Assembly: GCF_007829525.1 (NCBI RefSeq)
Contig: NZ_VLJP01000003.1
Coordinates: forward strand, 58,989 to 99,729
Source: Mesorhizobium sp. J18
GTDB lineage: Bacteria; Pseudomonadota; Alphaproteobacteria; Rhizobiales; Rhizobiaceae
Direction: 5' to 3'
DNA length: 40,741 nucleotides
In this document: positions 8,689 through 17,379 of the stretch, in pieces
Position numbering within the stretch: position 1 is the first letter of the stretch
Layout: every line of letters starts with the position of its first letter
The notes under the pieces: model-generated
Database searches by the model: none
What the model was told of the DNA's origin: nothing
What the model saw: the letters and a program-made list of their open reading frames with translations, nothing else
Program-made: the position numbers and the translations under genes

Positions 8689-8955
8689 CTAGGTAAACAG
8701 GGCGTAAATGCCCGAACGAGCTGAGATTTCCATCGAAATCGGCCAGCAGACAAACCGCTCCGGCCGCCTTTCCTCCGAATCGATGCCCCATTCCCTCAAT
8801 TTCGGATAAAGGCTGGAGTGGCCAATTCCGGGCCCGGGCCGGCCTGGTTCGTCCAGGTGACATAAATGCACGACAGCAGCCGAGTAAAGAACGTTTTCCA
8901 GAAGCCGGCGCTGGACTGGATCGTCATCGACTATCGAGAATGGCGGCGCGGACAT
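8689..8955 (-). pseudogene. Remnant of a sigma-54-dependent response regulator, internally deleted
   Basis: The 88-codon frame starts like a receiver domain (FSIVDDDPVQRRLLENVL at residues 5-22) and, after about 25 unrelated residues, continues like the C-terminal Fis-type helix-turn-helix of NtrC-family activators (GIGHSSLYPKLREWGID, compare the usual GIGRSTLYRKLKEYGID). Everything between, meaning the rest of the receiver, the AAA+ ATPase and the linker (normally about 400 residues), is missing. The frame then runs out into non-homologous residues. I read this as one large internal deletion in a gene that is intact in related genomes. It lies between the DUF882 gene and pepF. The product is very unlikely to work as a regulator. 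Confidence 0.7.
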
Positions 8956-9080
8956 GGAATCTTTGAAAATTCGAACTAGCTGTCTCCAAATGACTGGCCC
9001 AACATGCCACAGTCTCCTAAACAGCAGTTCAAGAAAGCCGGTGAACGCCCTTTGACTCACCGGAACTTAGAGGATGCCCG

Positions 9081-10937
9081 ATGATCGAATCCGCCGGCGG
9101 ACCTCGTCAGGTCGCCCCCGCCAGGACCAATGCTGCCGGTCAACTCGCCCGCAAGTCCGAATTCGGCATGCTGCCGGAATGGAACCTGTCCGATCTTTAT
9201 CCCGCCACGGATAGCCCGGAACTGGCCGCAGACCTACAGCGCGTCAGCGAGGAGGCCGTCGCCTTCGAAAATGAATGGAAAGGCAAGCTGGCCCGCGAAG
9301 CTTCGAAAGGTGCTGCGGGCCGCCTCGGCGAGGCCGTGCGCGCCTATGAGGCGATCGAGGAACTCATGGGCCGGATCATGTCCTTTGCAGGGCTGGTCTA
9401 TGCCGGCAATACATCCGATCCGAAGCGTGCCAAGCTCTATGGCGATGTCCAGGAGAAGATGACCGATGCCGGCTCGCATCTGCTCTTCTTCGCGCTTGAG
9501 CTGAACAATATCGATGACGATACGATCGCTGCCGCGCTCGATGCCGATCCGGCCTTCGGCCATTACCGGCCGTGGATCCTCGATCTCAGGAAGGACAAGC
9601 CCTACCAGCTCGAGGACCGCATCGAACAGCTTTTCCATGAAAAGACCGTGACCGGCCGCAGCGCCTGGAACCGGCTCTTCGACGAGACGATGACGAGCCT
9701 GCGCTTCAAGGTTAACGACGAGGAACTGACCCTTGAACCGACGCTGAACAAGCTGCAGGACCCCGACCAGGATATCCGCCGCAAGGCGGCGGAAGCGCTT
9801 GCGGCCACCTTCAAGGAAAATCTCCGCACCTTCACCCTCATCACCAACACGCTGGCCAAGGACAAGGAGATATCCGACCGCTGGCGCGGCTTTGCCGACA
9901 TCGCCGATTCCCGCCATCTCGCCAACCGCGTCGAGCGCGAGGTGGTGGATGCGCTGGCGAAGGCGGTGCGGGAAGCCTATCCGCGCTTGTCTCATCGCTA
10001 CTATGCCATGAAAGCCAAATGGCTAGGCATGGAGACGATGAACCACTGGGATCGCAACGCGCCGCTCCCTGAGACGCCGCGTACGGTCATCGGCTGGGAC
10101 GAGGCGCGCGAGACGGTGCTTGCCGCCTATCATGGATTCGCGCCGGAAATGGCCGAGATCGCCCGCCGCTTCTTCGACCGCAACTGGATCGACGCGCCGG
10201 TGCGGCCTGGCAAGTCGCCCGGTGCCTTTGCACATCCGACCGTGCCTTCCGTCCATCCTTACGTGCTGCTCAATTATATGGGCAAGCCGCGCGACGTGAT
10301 GACGCTCGCGCATGAACTCGGCCACGGCGTGCATCAGGTATTGGCAGCCGAACAGGGTGCGCTGATGGCCTCCACGCCTCTGACGCTGGCAGAGACTGCC
10401 TCCGTCTTCGGCGAGATGCTGACCTTCCGCTCGCTGCTCGACCGCACGATCGACAAGCGTGAGCGCAAGGCCATGCTGGCGCAGAAGGTCGAGGACATGA
10501 TCAATACGGTCGTACGGCAGATCGCCTTCTATGAATTCGAGCGCAAGGTGCATACGGAGAGGCGCAAGGGCGAGCTCACATCCGATCTGATCGGTGAATT
10601 CTGGCTCGAAGTTCAGGCCGAGAGCCTGGGACCCGCGATAAAGCTGCGCGACGGCTACGAGACCTTCTGGGCCTATATACCGCACTTCATCCATTCACCC
10701 TTCTATGTCTACGCCTATGCCTTCGGGGACTGTCTCGTGAACTCCCTTTTCGCCGTCTACCAGAACGCCGAGAAAGGTTTTCAGGAGAGGTATTTCGACA
10801 TGCTGCGTGCCGGCGGCACGAAACATCATTCCGAGCTTCTGGCTCCTTTCGGCCTCGATGCCTCCGATCCCGCCTTCTGGAGCAAGGGCCTGTCGGTGAT
10901 CGACGGATTGATCACCGAACTGGAAGGGCTCAACTGA
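9081..10937 (+). CDS. pepF: Oligoendopeptidase F (M3 family zinc metallopeptidase)
   Basis: PepF degrades short peptides in the cytoplasm. The 618-residue protein has the PepF N-terminal helical domain (LPEWNLSDLYPATDSPEL from about residue 33) and the M3 catalytic site HELGH (His411, in MTLAHELGHGVHQ) with downstream zinc ligand region TLAETASVFGE (Glu). C-terminal motifs YVYAYAFGDCLVNSLF are also typical. Length matches the family's usual 600. The ATG follows AGAGGA at 6-7 bp. It begins about 125 bp after the dead regulator gene and is followed after about 55 bp by pabB on the same strand. Confidence 0.95.
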   Translation: MIESAGGPRQVAPARTNAAGQLARKSEFGMLPEWNLSDLYPATDSPELAADLQRVSEEAVAFENEWKGKLAREASKGAAGRLGEAVRAYEAIEELMGRIMSFAGLVYAGNTSDPKRAKLYGDVQEKMTDAGSHLLFFALELNNIDDDTIAAALDADPAFGHYRPWILDLRKDKPYQLEDRIEQLFHEKTVTGRSAWNRLFDETMTSLRFKVNDEELTLEPTLNKLQDPDQDIRRKAAEALAATFKENLRTFTLITNTLAKDKEISDRWRGFADIADSRHLANRVEREVVDALAKAVREAYPRLSHRYYAMKAKWLGMETMNHWDRNAPLPETPRTVIGWDEARETVLAAYHGFAPEMAEIARRFFDRNWIDAPVRPGKSPGAFAHPTVPSVHPYVLLNYMGKPRDVMTLAHELGHGVHQVLAAEQGALMASTPLTLAETASVFGEMLTFRSLLDRTIDKRERKAMLAQKVEDMINTVVRQIAFYEFERKVHTERRKGELTSDLIGEFWLEVQAESLGPAIKLRDGYETFWAYIPHFIHSPFYVYAYAFGDCLVNSLFAVYQNAEKGFQERYFDMLRAGGTKHHSELLAPFGLDASDPAFWSKGLSVIDGLITELEGLN

Positions 10938-10993
10938 GGCGCCCTGCCGATCGGCGGGCCGGAAGGTAAAGAGGATTGCTCCAGGTCCCGGAC

Positions 10994-12151
10994 ATGACCA
11001 TCACCGCGCCTTTCATCCTCTTCCGCGACGATCTGGCCGGGCAGGCGGTGCTTTTCCGCTCGCCATCCGAACTGTTGGTCGCCGAAAGCGCGGCCGATTT
11101 CGAGGAGGTTCTGGAGCGGGCCGAGCGCGCACGGGCAGCAGGCAAGTGGCTGGCCGGCTACTTCTCCTATGAGGCGGGCTATCTGTTCGAACCGAAGCTT
11201 CGCCCCATTCTTCCGGAAGGACGCCGTGCGCCGCTCATCTGCCTCGGGGTTTTCGATGGACCAGACGCGGAAGCCGAACGCTTCGCCATTCCGGCGCATT
11301 CCGACAGCAATTCCTTCCTCGCCGAGCCGCACGCGACTTGGGCATTTTCCCAATACGAAACCCGTTTCGCCCGCGTCCATCGCCATTTGCGCGAAGGCGA
11401 CTGCTATCAGGCCAATCTCACCTTTCCCGTGGAGGCGCGCTGGGGCGGCGACCCGCTGACGCTTTTCGACCAGCTTACGGCGCGGCAGCCCGTCGCCTAT
11501 GGCGCGCTGGCCGACCTCGCCGGCCCGATTGTTCTTTCGCGTTCGCCGGAGCTTTTCTTCCGTATCGATGCCGACCGGTGGATCGAATCCCTGCCCATGA
11601 AGGGCACGATGCCGCGCGGCCACACGCGCGAGGAGGACGAGCGCCTGAAGGCTGCTCTCGGCTCAGACCCGAAGAACCAGGCCGAAAACCGGATGATCGT
11701 CGATCTCCTGCGCAACGATATCTCGCGCATCAGCGAGGTCGGCACGCTGGACGTGCCGGAGCTTTTCCGCGTCGACAGCTATCCGACAGTGCACCAGATG
11801 GTCAGCCGGGTCAGGGCGCGCCTCATGAAGAATGCCACGATTCGCGACATCTTCGCCGCGCTCTTCCCTTGCGGCTCCATCACCGGCGCGCCGAAGATCC
11901 GCGCCATGGAAATCCTCCATGAGCTGGAGGAGCGCCCGCGCGATGTCTATTGCGGCGCCATCGGCTGGATCGCGCCGGGCCTGCGCATGCGCTTCAGCGT
12001 CGCCATTCGCACCTTGTCGCTCTTTCCTGGCGGCGAGGCCGTCTACAATGTCGGCGGCGGCGTGGTCTTCGATTCCACCGCAGAAGGAGAATATGCCGAA
12101 TGCCTGCTGAAGGGCCGTTTCGCCACGGGCGAGGCGCCGATTTCGAACTGA
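10994..12151 (+). CDS. pabB: Aminodeoxychorismate synthase component I PabB
   Basis: PabB turns chorismate and ammonia into 4-amino-4-deoxychorismate for folate. The 385-residue protein is of the short chorismate-binding type. It shows the motifs YQANLTFP, the PIVLSRSPELFF segment, the family Lys motif SLPMKGTMPRG and the C-terminal catalytic block FPCGSITGAPKIRAMEI. I chose ATG 10994 (MTITAPFILF) over an in-frame TTG 18 bases upstream, because the TTG directly abuts its AGAGGA with no spacing while CCAGG lies 8 bp before the ATG. Its last 52 bases overlap pabC. The amidotransferase PabA is not in the window. Confidence 0.92.
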   Translation: MTITAPFILFRDDLAGQAVLFRSPSELLVAESAADFEEVLERAERARAAGKWLAGYFSYEAGYLFEPKLRPILPEGRRAPLICLGVFDGPDAEAERFAIPAHSDSNSFLAEPHATWAFSQYETRFARVHRHLREGDCYQANLTFPVEARWGGDPLTLFDQLTARQPVAYGALADLAGPIVLSRSPELFFRIDADRWIESLPMKGTMPRGHTREEDERLKAALGSDPKNQAENRMIVDLLRNDISRISEVGTLDVPELFRVDSYPTVHQMVSRVRARLMKNATIRDIFAALFPCGSITGAPKIRAMEILHELEERPRDVYCGAIGWIAPGLRMRFSVAIRTLSLFPGGEAVYNVGGGVVFDSTAEGEYAECLLKGRFATGEAPISN

Positions 12152-12756
12152 TCGAGACCATGCGCTGGGAGCCGGGCAAGGGCATCGCGCTCCAGGCCCT
12201 TCACCTCGATCGGCTTGCCGGTTCGGCGACGGAACTGGGATTCACGTTTCATCGGGAAGCTTTCGAGGAGAAGCTTGCGGCAATCTCGGCGGCGACGGAC
12301 CAGCGCGTCCGCATGGCGCTTGCGCCGGACGGAACGCTGACGATGACACTGCAGGATTTCATTCTCCAGCCTTCCGACACCGTATGGCCGCTCCGGCTTG
12401 CCGAAACGCGGCTCAATTCAGGCGATCCACAGCTTCGTCACAAGACTTCGGCACGCGGCGTCTATGCTGCCGCCCGTGCGGAATATCCGCCGGGCGAGGC
12501 GACCGAGGTCATCCTGCTCAACGAGCGTGACGAGATCTGCGAGGGGACGATAACGAATGTCTTTGTCGAACGGGCGGACCGGCTGATGACGCCGCCGCTC
12601 TCTTGCGGACTTCTGGCGGGGGTGCTGCGCCGGCATCTGCTCGAAACCGGCCGCGCCCGCGAAGCCGTTCTTAGGCGCGAGGACCTGCTTCATGCGGAAA
12701 ATGTCTTTGTCGGCAACGCGTTGCGCGGATTGATCCGGGGACGGCTTCTGTCTTAG
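12100..12756 (+). CDS. pabC: Class IV aminotransferase, probable 4-amino-4-deoxychorismate lyase PabC
   Basis: PabC releases pyruvate and p-aminobenzoate from the PabB product. The 218-residue protein has the class IV PLP fold: FELIETMRW near the N-terminus, the PLP lysine in RHKTSARGVY, and the conserved EVILLNERDEICEGTITNVF block and SCGLLAGVLR. The start is ATG 12100, inside the end of pabB, behind a strong AGAAGGAGA at 9 bp; the overlap of 52 bp suggests coupled translation. Longer in-frame starts further inside pabB lack a ribosome site. The pairing with pabB makes PabC more likely than a branched-chain aminotransferase or D-amino-acid transaminase, which are longer. Confidence 0.88.
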   Translation: MPAEGPFRHGRGADFELIETMRWEPGKGIALQALHLDRLAGSATELGFTFHREAFEEKLAAISAATDQRVRMALAPDGTLTMTLQDFILQPSDTVWPLRLAETRLNSGDPQLRHKTSARGVYAAARAEYPPGEATEVILLNERDEICEGTITNVFVERADRLMTPPLSCGLLAGVLRRHLLETGRAREAVLRREDLLHAENVFVGNALRGLIRGRLLS

Positions 12757-12806
12757 GAGCAACTGCGCTATTTGCCGTAGCGGCAATTGAAGAGGAGCGT
12801 TCTTGA

Positions 12807-14252
12807 ATGGCGAATGAGAAATGGCCGGTCTACGGCGAAATCACCGGCCCGGTCGTCATGATCGGCTTCGGCTCCATCGGGCGCGGAACGCTGCCTCTCA
12901 TCGAACGCCATTTCAAATTCGACAAGGAAAGAATGGTCGTCATCGACCCGCGCGACCACGACAAGGCGCTGCTCGACGAACGCGGCATCGCATTCGTGCA
13001 GCAGGCGGTCACGAAAGACAACTACGAAGAGTTGCTGACGCCGCTCCTGACCAGGGGCGATGGCCAGGGTTTCTGCGTCAATCTGTCGGTCGACACCTCC
13101 TCGCTCGACCTCATGAAACTCTGCCGCAAGCTTGGCGTTCTCTACATCGATACGGTCGTGGAACCCTGGCTCGGCTTCTATTTCGACAATGATGCGGGCA
13201 ACGAGGCACGCACCAACTATGCCTTGCGCGAAACGGTGCGCGAGGAGAAACGAGCCAACCCCGGCGGCACGACCGCCGTTTCCTGCTGCGGCGCCAATCC
13301 AGGCATGGTTTCCTGGTTCGTCAAGCAGGCGCTGGTAAATCTCGCCAAGGAACTCGGGCTTGATTTCGAGGAACCGGGACAGGCCGACCGCGAGGGCTGG
13401 GCCGCGCTGATGCAGAAGGTCGGTGTCAAGGGCATCCATATCGCCGAGCGCGATACCCAGCGGACGAAACAACCGAAACCCATGGACGTGTTCTGGAACA
13501 CCTGGTCCGTCGAAGGCTTCATCGCCGAAGGGCTGCAGCCGGCCGAACTCGGCTGGGGCACGCACGAGACGTGGATGCCTGACAACGCCAAGGAGCATGA
13601 GACAGGCTGCCGCGCCGCGATCTATCTTGAACAGCCGGGCGCCAATACGCGCGTGCGCAGCTGGTGTCCGACGCCCGGCCCGCAATACGGCTTTCTCGTC
13701 ACCCATAACGAGTCGATCTCGATCGCCGACTTTTTCACGGTCCGGGACGAGGCCGGCAAGGCGATCTATCGGCCGACTTGCCATTACGCCTACCATCCCT
13801 GCAACGACGCCGTACTTTCGCTGCACGAGATGTTCGGCGCAGCCGGCAAGGCGCAACCGGTCCAGCATGTCCTCGACGAGAACGAGTTGGTGGACGGTAT
13901 CGACGAGCTGGGCGTGCTTCTCTACGGACACGCCAAGAACGCCTATTGGTACGGTTCGCAGCTCTCGCTCGAGGAGACGCGTCAGTTGGCCCCTTACCAG
14001 AACGCCACCGGCCTGCAGGTCGCGTCGGCCGTTCTCGCCGGGATGGTCTGGGCGCTCGAGCATCCGGAAGCAGGCATCGTGGATGCCGACGAGATGGACT
14101 ACAAGCGCTGCCTCGAGGTGCAGCTTCCCTATCTCGGACCGGTGACAGGATACTACACCGACTGGACGCCGCTGCATTCCGGGCCCGGCCTTTTCCCGGA
14201 AGACATCGACACGAAGGACCCGTGGCAGTTTCGCAACATTCTCGTGCGCTGA
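12807..14252 (+). CDS. hss: Homospermidine synthase
   Basis: The enzyme joins two putrescines (or putrescine and spermidine) with NAD+ to make sym-homospermidine, the main polyamine of many rhizobia. The 481-residue protein begins with a Rossmann motif (VVMIGFGSIGRGTLPLIERHF, residues about 15-35) and carries the family blocks CVNLSVDTSSLDLMKLC, CCGANPGMVSWF and GWGTHETWMP. Length is exactly that of Hss (about 477-482). An AGAGGAG site lies about 10 bp before the ATG. A small hairpin (TTGCCG-TAG-CGGCAA, 12772-12786) sits in the 50-bp gap after pabC. It stands alone, with no polyamine neighbours. Confidence 0.95.
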   Translation: MANEKWPVYGEITGPVVMIGFGSIGRGTLPLIERHFKFDKERMVVIDPRDHDKALLDERGIAFVQQAVTKDNYEELLTPLLTRGDGQGFCVNLSVDTSSLDLMKLCRKLGVLYIDTVVEPWLGFYFDNDAGNEARTNYALRETVREEKRANPGGTTAVSCCGANPGMVSWFVKQALVNLAKELGLDFEEPGQADREGWAALMQKVGVKGIHIAERDTQRTKQPKPMDVFWNTWSVEGFIAEGLQPAELGWGTHETWMPDNAKEHETGCRAAIYLEQPGANTRVRSWCPTPGPQYGFLVTHNESISIADFFTVRDEAGKAIYRPTCHYAYHPCNDAVLSLHEMFGAAGKAQPVQHVLDENELVDGIDELGVLLYGHAKNAYWYGSQLSLEETRQLAPYQNATGLQVASAVLAGMVWALEHPEAGIVDADEMDYKRCLEVQLPYLGPVTGYYTDWTPLHSGPGLFPEDIDTKDPWQFRNILVR

Positions 14253-14337
14253 GCGTTCATACAGGCTCCGACGCTGCCGCAACGGCTTCCATGACGCTAT
14301 AGTGACAGCGGCGGATTTATTGGAGAGGACAGATTTC

Positions 14338-14721
14338 ATGACAAAAATTCGCAAGCCATTCGCCCTCGCGACGCTCGGTGCCGTTCTGGCACTTGCCGCC
14401 TGTGAGACGAGCGGACCGCCGCGCATGGCAAATGTTCAGCCCCAGACGGGCGTCGAAGGCTCCTGGCTCGACCAGCAGGGCGTAGCTGTTTCCCGTTTCA
14501 ACAGCGGGCAGTTCGAGACGGTCGCCACGGATACGGGCAATCGGCTGGCCGAGGGCACTTATACCTATCGCGACCAGCAGAATGTCGAGATTTCCATGCG
14601 GTCACTGATCAGGCAGACGACATCGAGCGTGAACTGCGCTCTCGTGTCGCCCAGCCAGTTGAACTGCACCAATTCCAACGGTCAGCAGTTCACCCTGACG
14701 CGCAGCCCGGGTGTCTCCTGA
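14338..14721 (+). CDS. omp10: Outer-membrane lipoprotein of the Brucella Omp10 family
   Basis: The 127-residue product has a lipoprotein signal (MTKIRKPFALATLGAVLALA then the lipobox LAAC at about residue 21, followed by ETSG). The mature part, VEGSWLDQQGVAVSRFNSG... FETVATDTGNRLAEGTY... CALVSPSQLNCTNSNGQQF, follows the Brucella lipoprotein Omp10 nearly block by block, including the two cysteines (CALVSP, LNCT) that may form a disulphide. Length equals Omp10. The start at 14338 has GGAGAGGA at 8 bp; an in-frame ATG-like start at 14302 would bury the signal. A good terminator follows. As I recall, Brucella also has hemH next to omp10; here a ligase gene lies between. Confidence 0.88.
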   Translation: MTKIRKPFALATLGAVLALAACETSGPPRMANVQPQTGVEGSWLDQQGVAVSRFNSGQFETVATDTGNRLAEGTYTYRDQQNVEISMRSLIRQTTSSVNCALVSPSQLNCTNSNGQQFTLTRSPGVS

Positions 14722-14746
14722 GCCAAAGCCTGCCCTAAATGCAAGG

Positions 14747-14772
14747 CCGGGCGTGATCCTGCCCGGTTTTCT
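14747..14772 (+). terminator. Intrinsic terminator of omp10
   Basis: CCGGGC, an 8-nt loop, GCCCGG and then TTTTCTTT form a standard Rho-independent terminator 25 bp after the omp10 stop. Confidence 0.85.
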
Positions 14773-14859
14773 TTCCTTCCGGCCATCAACCTGACGGTTC
14801 CGGCTTGCACGGTTCATATGCCTCCTGCGATAAGGATCGCAACGACAAGAGGAGAACAT

Positions 14860-16113
14860 ATGGCTGCGCATTTCGACGACCTGGAAACGCTCGATCCCTC
14901 TCTCCGTGAGAGCAGGCTTTTCGAGCGGTTGCCGCGTTTCCTGAGCGAAACCGCAGCAAAGGTGCCGGGGTTGCGGGACTGGCTTTCAGGGATAGACCTG
15001 GCTTCGGTGAACAGCCGTGCTGCATTGGCCCGCCTTCCTGTCCTGCGCAAGCCCGAGCTTCTCGAGATGCAGGCCGCGAACCCGCCTTTCGGCGGTTTCG
15101 TCGATCCGGCCGCTCTTGCCGGTGCACGGGTCTTCATGTCGCCCGGCCCCATCTGGGAGCCGCAGGCACAAGGCTCCGACCCCTGGCAGGCCGCACGGGC
15201 TTTTTTTGCCGCTGGCGTTCGGCGCGGCGATATCGTCCACAATGCCTTCGCCCATCACATGACGCCGGGCGGCTACATCCTCGACGAAGGCGCGCGCGCG
15301 CTGGGCTGCACCGTCTTTCCGGCCGGTACCGGCAATACCGACATGCAGGTGGAAGCAGTACTCGCCCTGAAACCGCAGGTCTATTGCGGCACGCCGGATT
15401 TCCTCAAGGTGATACTGGACAGGGCAGCCGGGCTCGGCACGCCCCTCTCCTCCTTCCGGCTCGGCCTTGTGTCGGGCGGCGCCCTCTTCCCTTCCCTTCG
15501 CGAGGAGTACCGGTCGCGCGGCATCAATGTACTTCAATGTTATGCGACCGCCGAATTCGGCGTGATCGCCTATGAGACGACGGATAAGGGCGGGCAGCCA
15601 TATCCGGGCATGGTCGTCAACGAGAACCTCATCGTGGAGATCGTGCGGCCCGGCACAGACGATCCCGTGGCCGAGGGCGAGGTCGGCGAGGTGGTGGTGA
15701 CGGGGTTCAATCCTGCCTATCCGCTGGTCCGTCTGGGGACCGGCGATCTCTCTGCCGTCATGCCGGAAAGGAGCCCCTGCGGCCGCACCAATATGCGCAT
15801 CAGGGGCTGGATGGGGCGTGCCGACCAGCGCACCAAGGTGAAGGGCATGTTCGTCGATCCGAAGCAGGTCGCCGCAATACTGAAGCGCCATGTGGAGATC
15901 GCCAGGGCTCGGCTGGTGGTGAGCCGGGACGGCGAACGCGACGTCATGGCGCTGCATGTGGAACCCGCGGAGAAGGCTTCGCTCGATACCAGCGCGATCG
16001 AGGCTACCTTGCGCGAGGTGACGAAGCTCGGCGGCACGGTCCATCTTGTTGATCCCGGCGGACTGCCGAATGACGGCAAGGTCATAGCCGACGAGCGCGA
16101 CTACGCCGGTTGA
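14860..16113 (+). CDS. PaaK-like AMP-dependent acyl-CoA ligase
   Basis: The 417-residue protein resembles phenylacetate-CoA ligases: an N-terminal helical part, the adenylate-site region VLQCYATAEFGVIAYET, the acceptor YPLVRLGTGDLS and a C-terminal lid (MRIRGWMGRADQRTKVKGMFV). The usual AMP-binding loop SGTTGxP is replaced by MSPGPIWEP (about residues 93-101), a variant I associate with a subgroup of these ligases. The substrate is unknown; an aryl or acyl acid is likely. The ATG at 14860 follows AAGAGGAGAA at 3-8 bp; the frame is open 42 bases further up without support. It stands between omp10 and hemH, with its own promoter probably in the short gap after the omp10 terminator. Confidence 0.82.
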   Translation: MAAHFDDLETLDPSLRESRLFERLPRFLSETAAKVPGLRDWLSGIDLASVNSRAALARLPVLRKPELLEMQAANPPFGGFVDPAALAGARVFMSPGPIWEPQAQGSDPWQAARAFFAAGVRRGDIVHNAFAHHMTPGGYILDEGARALGCTVFPAGTGNTDMQVEAVLALKPQVYCGTPDFLKVILDRAAGLGTPLSSFRLGLVSGGALFPSLREEYRSRGINVLQCYATAEFGVIAYETTDKGGQPYPGMVVNENLIVEIVRPGTDDPVAEGEVGEVVVTGFNPAYPLVRLGTGDLSAVMPERSPCGRTNMRIRGWMGRADQRTKVKGMFVDPKQVAAILKRHVEIARARLVVSRDGERDVMALHVEPAEKASLDTSAIEATLREVTKLGGTVHLVDPGGLPNDGKVIADERDYAG

Positions 16114-16208
16114 GCCGCGTCGTAACGGCCCCCGCTGCCTGCGGCCAGACGTTGCATTGAATTTGCCAGCGCCGTGTCTAATTTCGCGGCACGCACGGAG
16201 TTCTTGCA

Positions 16209-17273
16209 ATGATCGCCCCTAACCTGATCGATCCCGACGCGGCCAAGGCCGTCGGTCCCCTGCCTGCCGGCCGCCCATCAGCCAATGTCGGCAGGGTCGG
16301 TGTTCTGCTCGTCAATCTCGGAACGCCGGAGGGCACCGAATACGCGCCGATGCGGCGCTATCTGAAGGAGTTCCTGTCCGACAGGCGGGTCATCGAATGG
16401 CCGCGCGCCGTCTGGCTTCCCATCCTTTACGGCATCGTGCTGAACACGCGGCCCAAAAGATCCGGCGCGCTGTACCGCAATATCTGGAACCGCGAACGAG
16501 ATGAATCTCCACTGCGTACCTTCACCCGTTCGCAGGGCGAAAAACTTGCGGCGGCTCTGGCGGCGCATGAGAATGTCGTTGTCGACTGGGCGATGCGTTA
16601 TGGCGAGCCCTCGATCGAGGCCGTGACAAAGCGCCTGCTGGATCAGGGCTGCGACCGCATCGTGATGTTCCCGCTCTATCCGCAATATTCGGCGACCACT
16701 ACGGCAACCGTGAACGACAAATTCTTCGAGGCGCTTATGAAGCTGCGCTTCATGCCAGCCGTGCGCACCGTGCCTGCCTATCCCGACGAGCCGGCCTATA
16801 TCGAGGCGCTGGCGCGTTCGGTGAAGAAGCATCTGGCGACGCTGGATTTCGAGCCGGAAGTGATTATCGCCTCCTATCACGGCATTCCGGAAAGCTATTC
16901 CGTGCGCGGCGATCCTTACCGCGTCCAGTGCGAAACCACGACGCGCCTTCTGCGGGAGCGTCTCGGCTGGGACGAGAAGAAACTGATCACATGTTACCAG
17001 TCGCGGTTCGGGCCTGAGGAATGGCTCAAACCCTATACGGACGAGACCGTGGAGCGTCTTGCGAAGGAAGGCGTCAGATCCCTCGCCGTGATCAATCCGG
17101 GCTTCGTTTCCGACTGCCTGGAGACGATTGACGAAATGGGCCGCGAGGTCGCCCATATCTACCGCGAGGCCGGCGGCCAGAACTATTCCCATATCCCCTG
17201 CCTCAATGACAGCGAGGAAGGCATGGCGGTGATCGAGACACTCGTGCGCCGCGAATTGTCAGGCTGGATCTGA
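16209..17273 (+). CDS. hemH: Ferrochelatase
   Basis: HemH puts Fe2+ into protoporphyrin IX, the final step of haem synthesis. The 354-residue protein has the family blocks VGVLLVNLGTPE, the metal-site His224 in SYHGIPESY and Glu305 in SDCLETIDE, and NPGFVSDC. Length fits bacterial ferrochelatase (320-360). A GGAG site lies 8 bp before the ATG. No 2Fe-2S C-terminal extension is present, although such extensions occur in some alphaproteobacteria; the protein ends at RRELSGWI. Neighbours are the PaaK-like ligase and qmcA, apparently independent units. Confidence 0.95.
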   Translation: MIAPNLIDPDAAKAVGPLPAGRPSANVGRVGVLLVNLGTPEGTEYAPMRRYLKEFLSDRRVIEWPRAVWLPILYGIVLNTRPKRSGALYRNIWNRERDESPLRTFTRSQGEKLAAALAAHENVVVDWAMRYGEPSIEAVTKRLLDQGCDRIVMFPLYPQYSATTTATVNDKFFEALMKLRFMPAVRTVPAYPDEPAYIEALARSVKKHLATLDFEPEVIIASYHGIPESYSVRGDPYRVQCETTTRLLRERLGWDEKKLITCYQSRFGPEEWLKPYTDETVERLAKEGVRSLAVINPGFVSDCLETIDEMGREVAHIYREAGGQNYSHIPCLNDSEEGMAVIETLVRRELSGWI

Positions 17274-17379
17274 GCAAAATCCGTCTTTCGCAAAAGCGGA
17301 GAGGCAAAGGGCGATTGATGTGACCCTGATTCCCGCCTAAGTGTCTTGCTGACACCATCCGGAGTTGCGGGAGAGGACG

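Noticed and set aside
12768..14426. 552-codon open frame on the minus strand opposite hss
   Set aside because: Shadow frame of high-GC coding DNA; no ribosome site, no recognised motif, and the plus-strand gene is certain.
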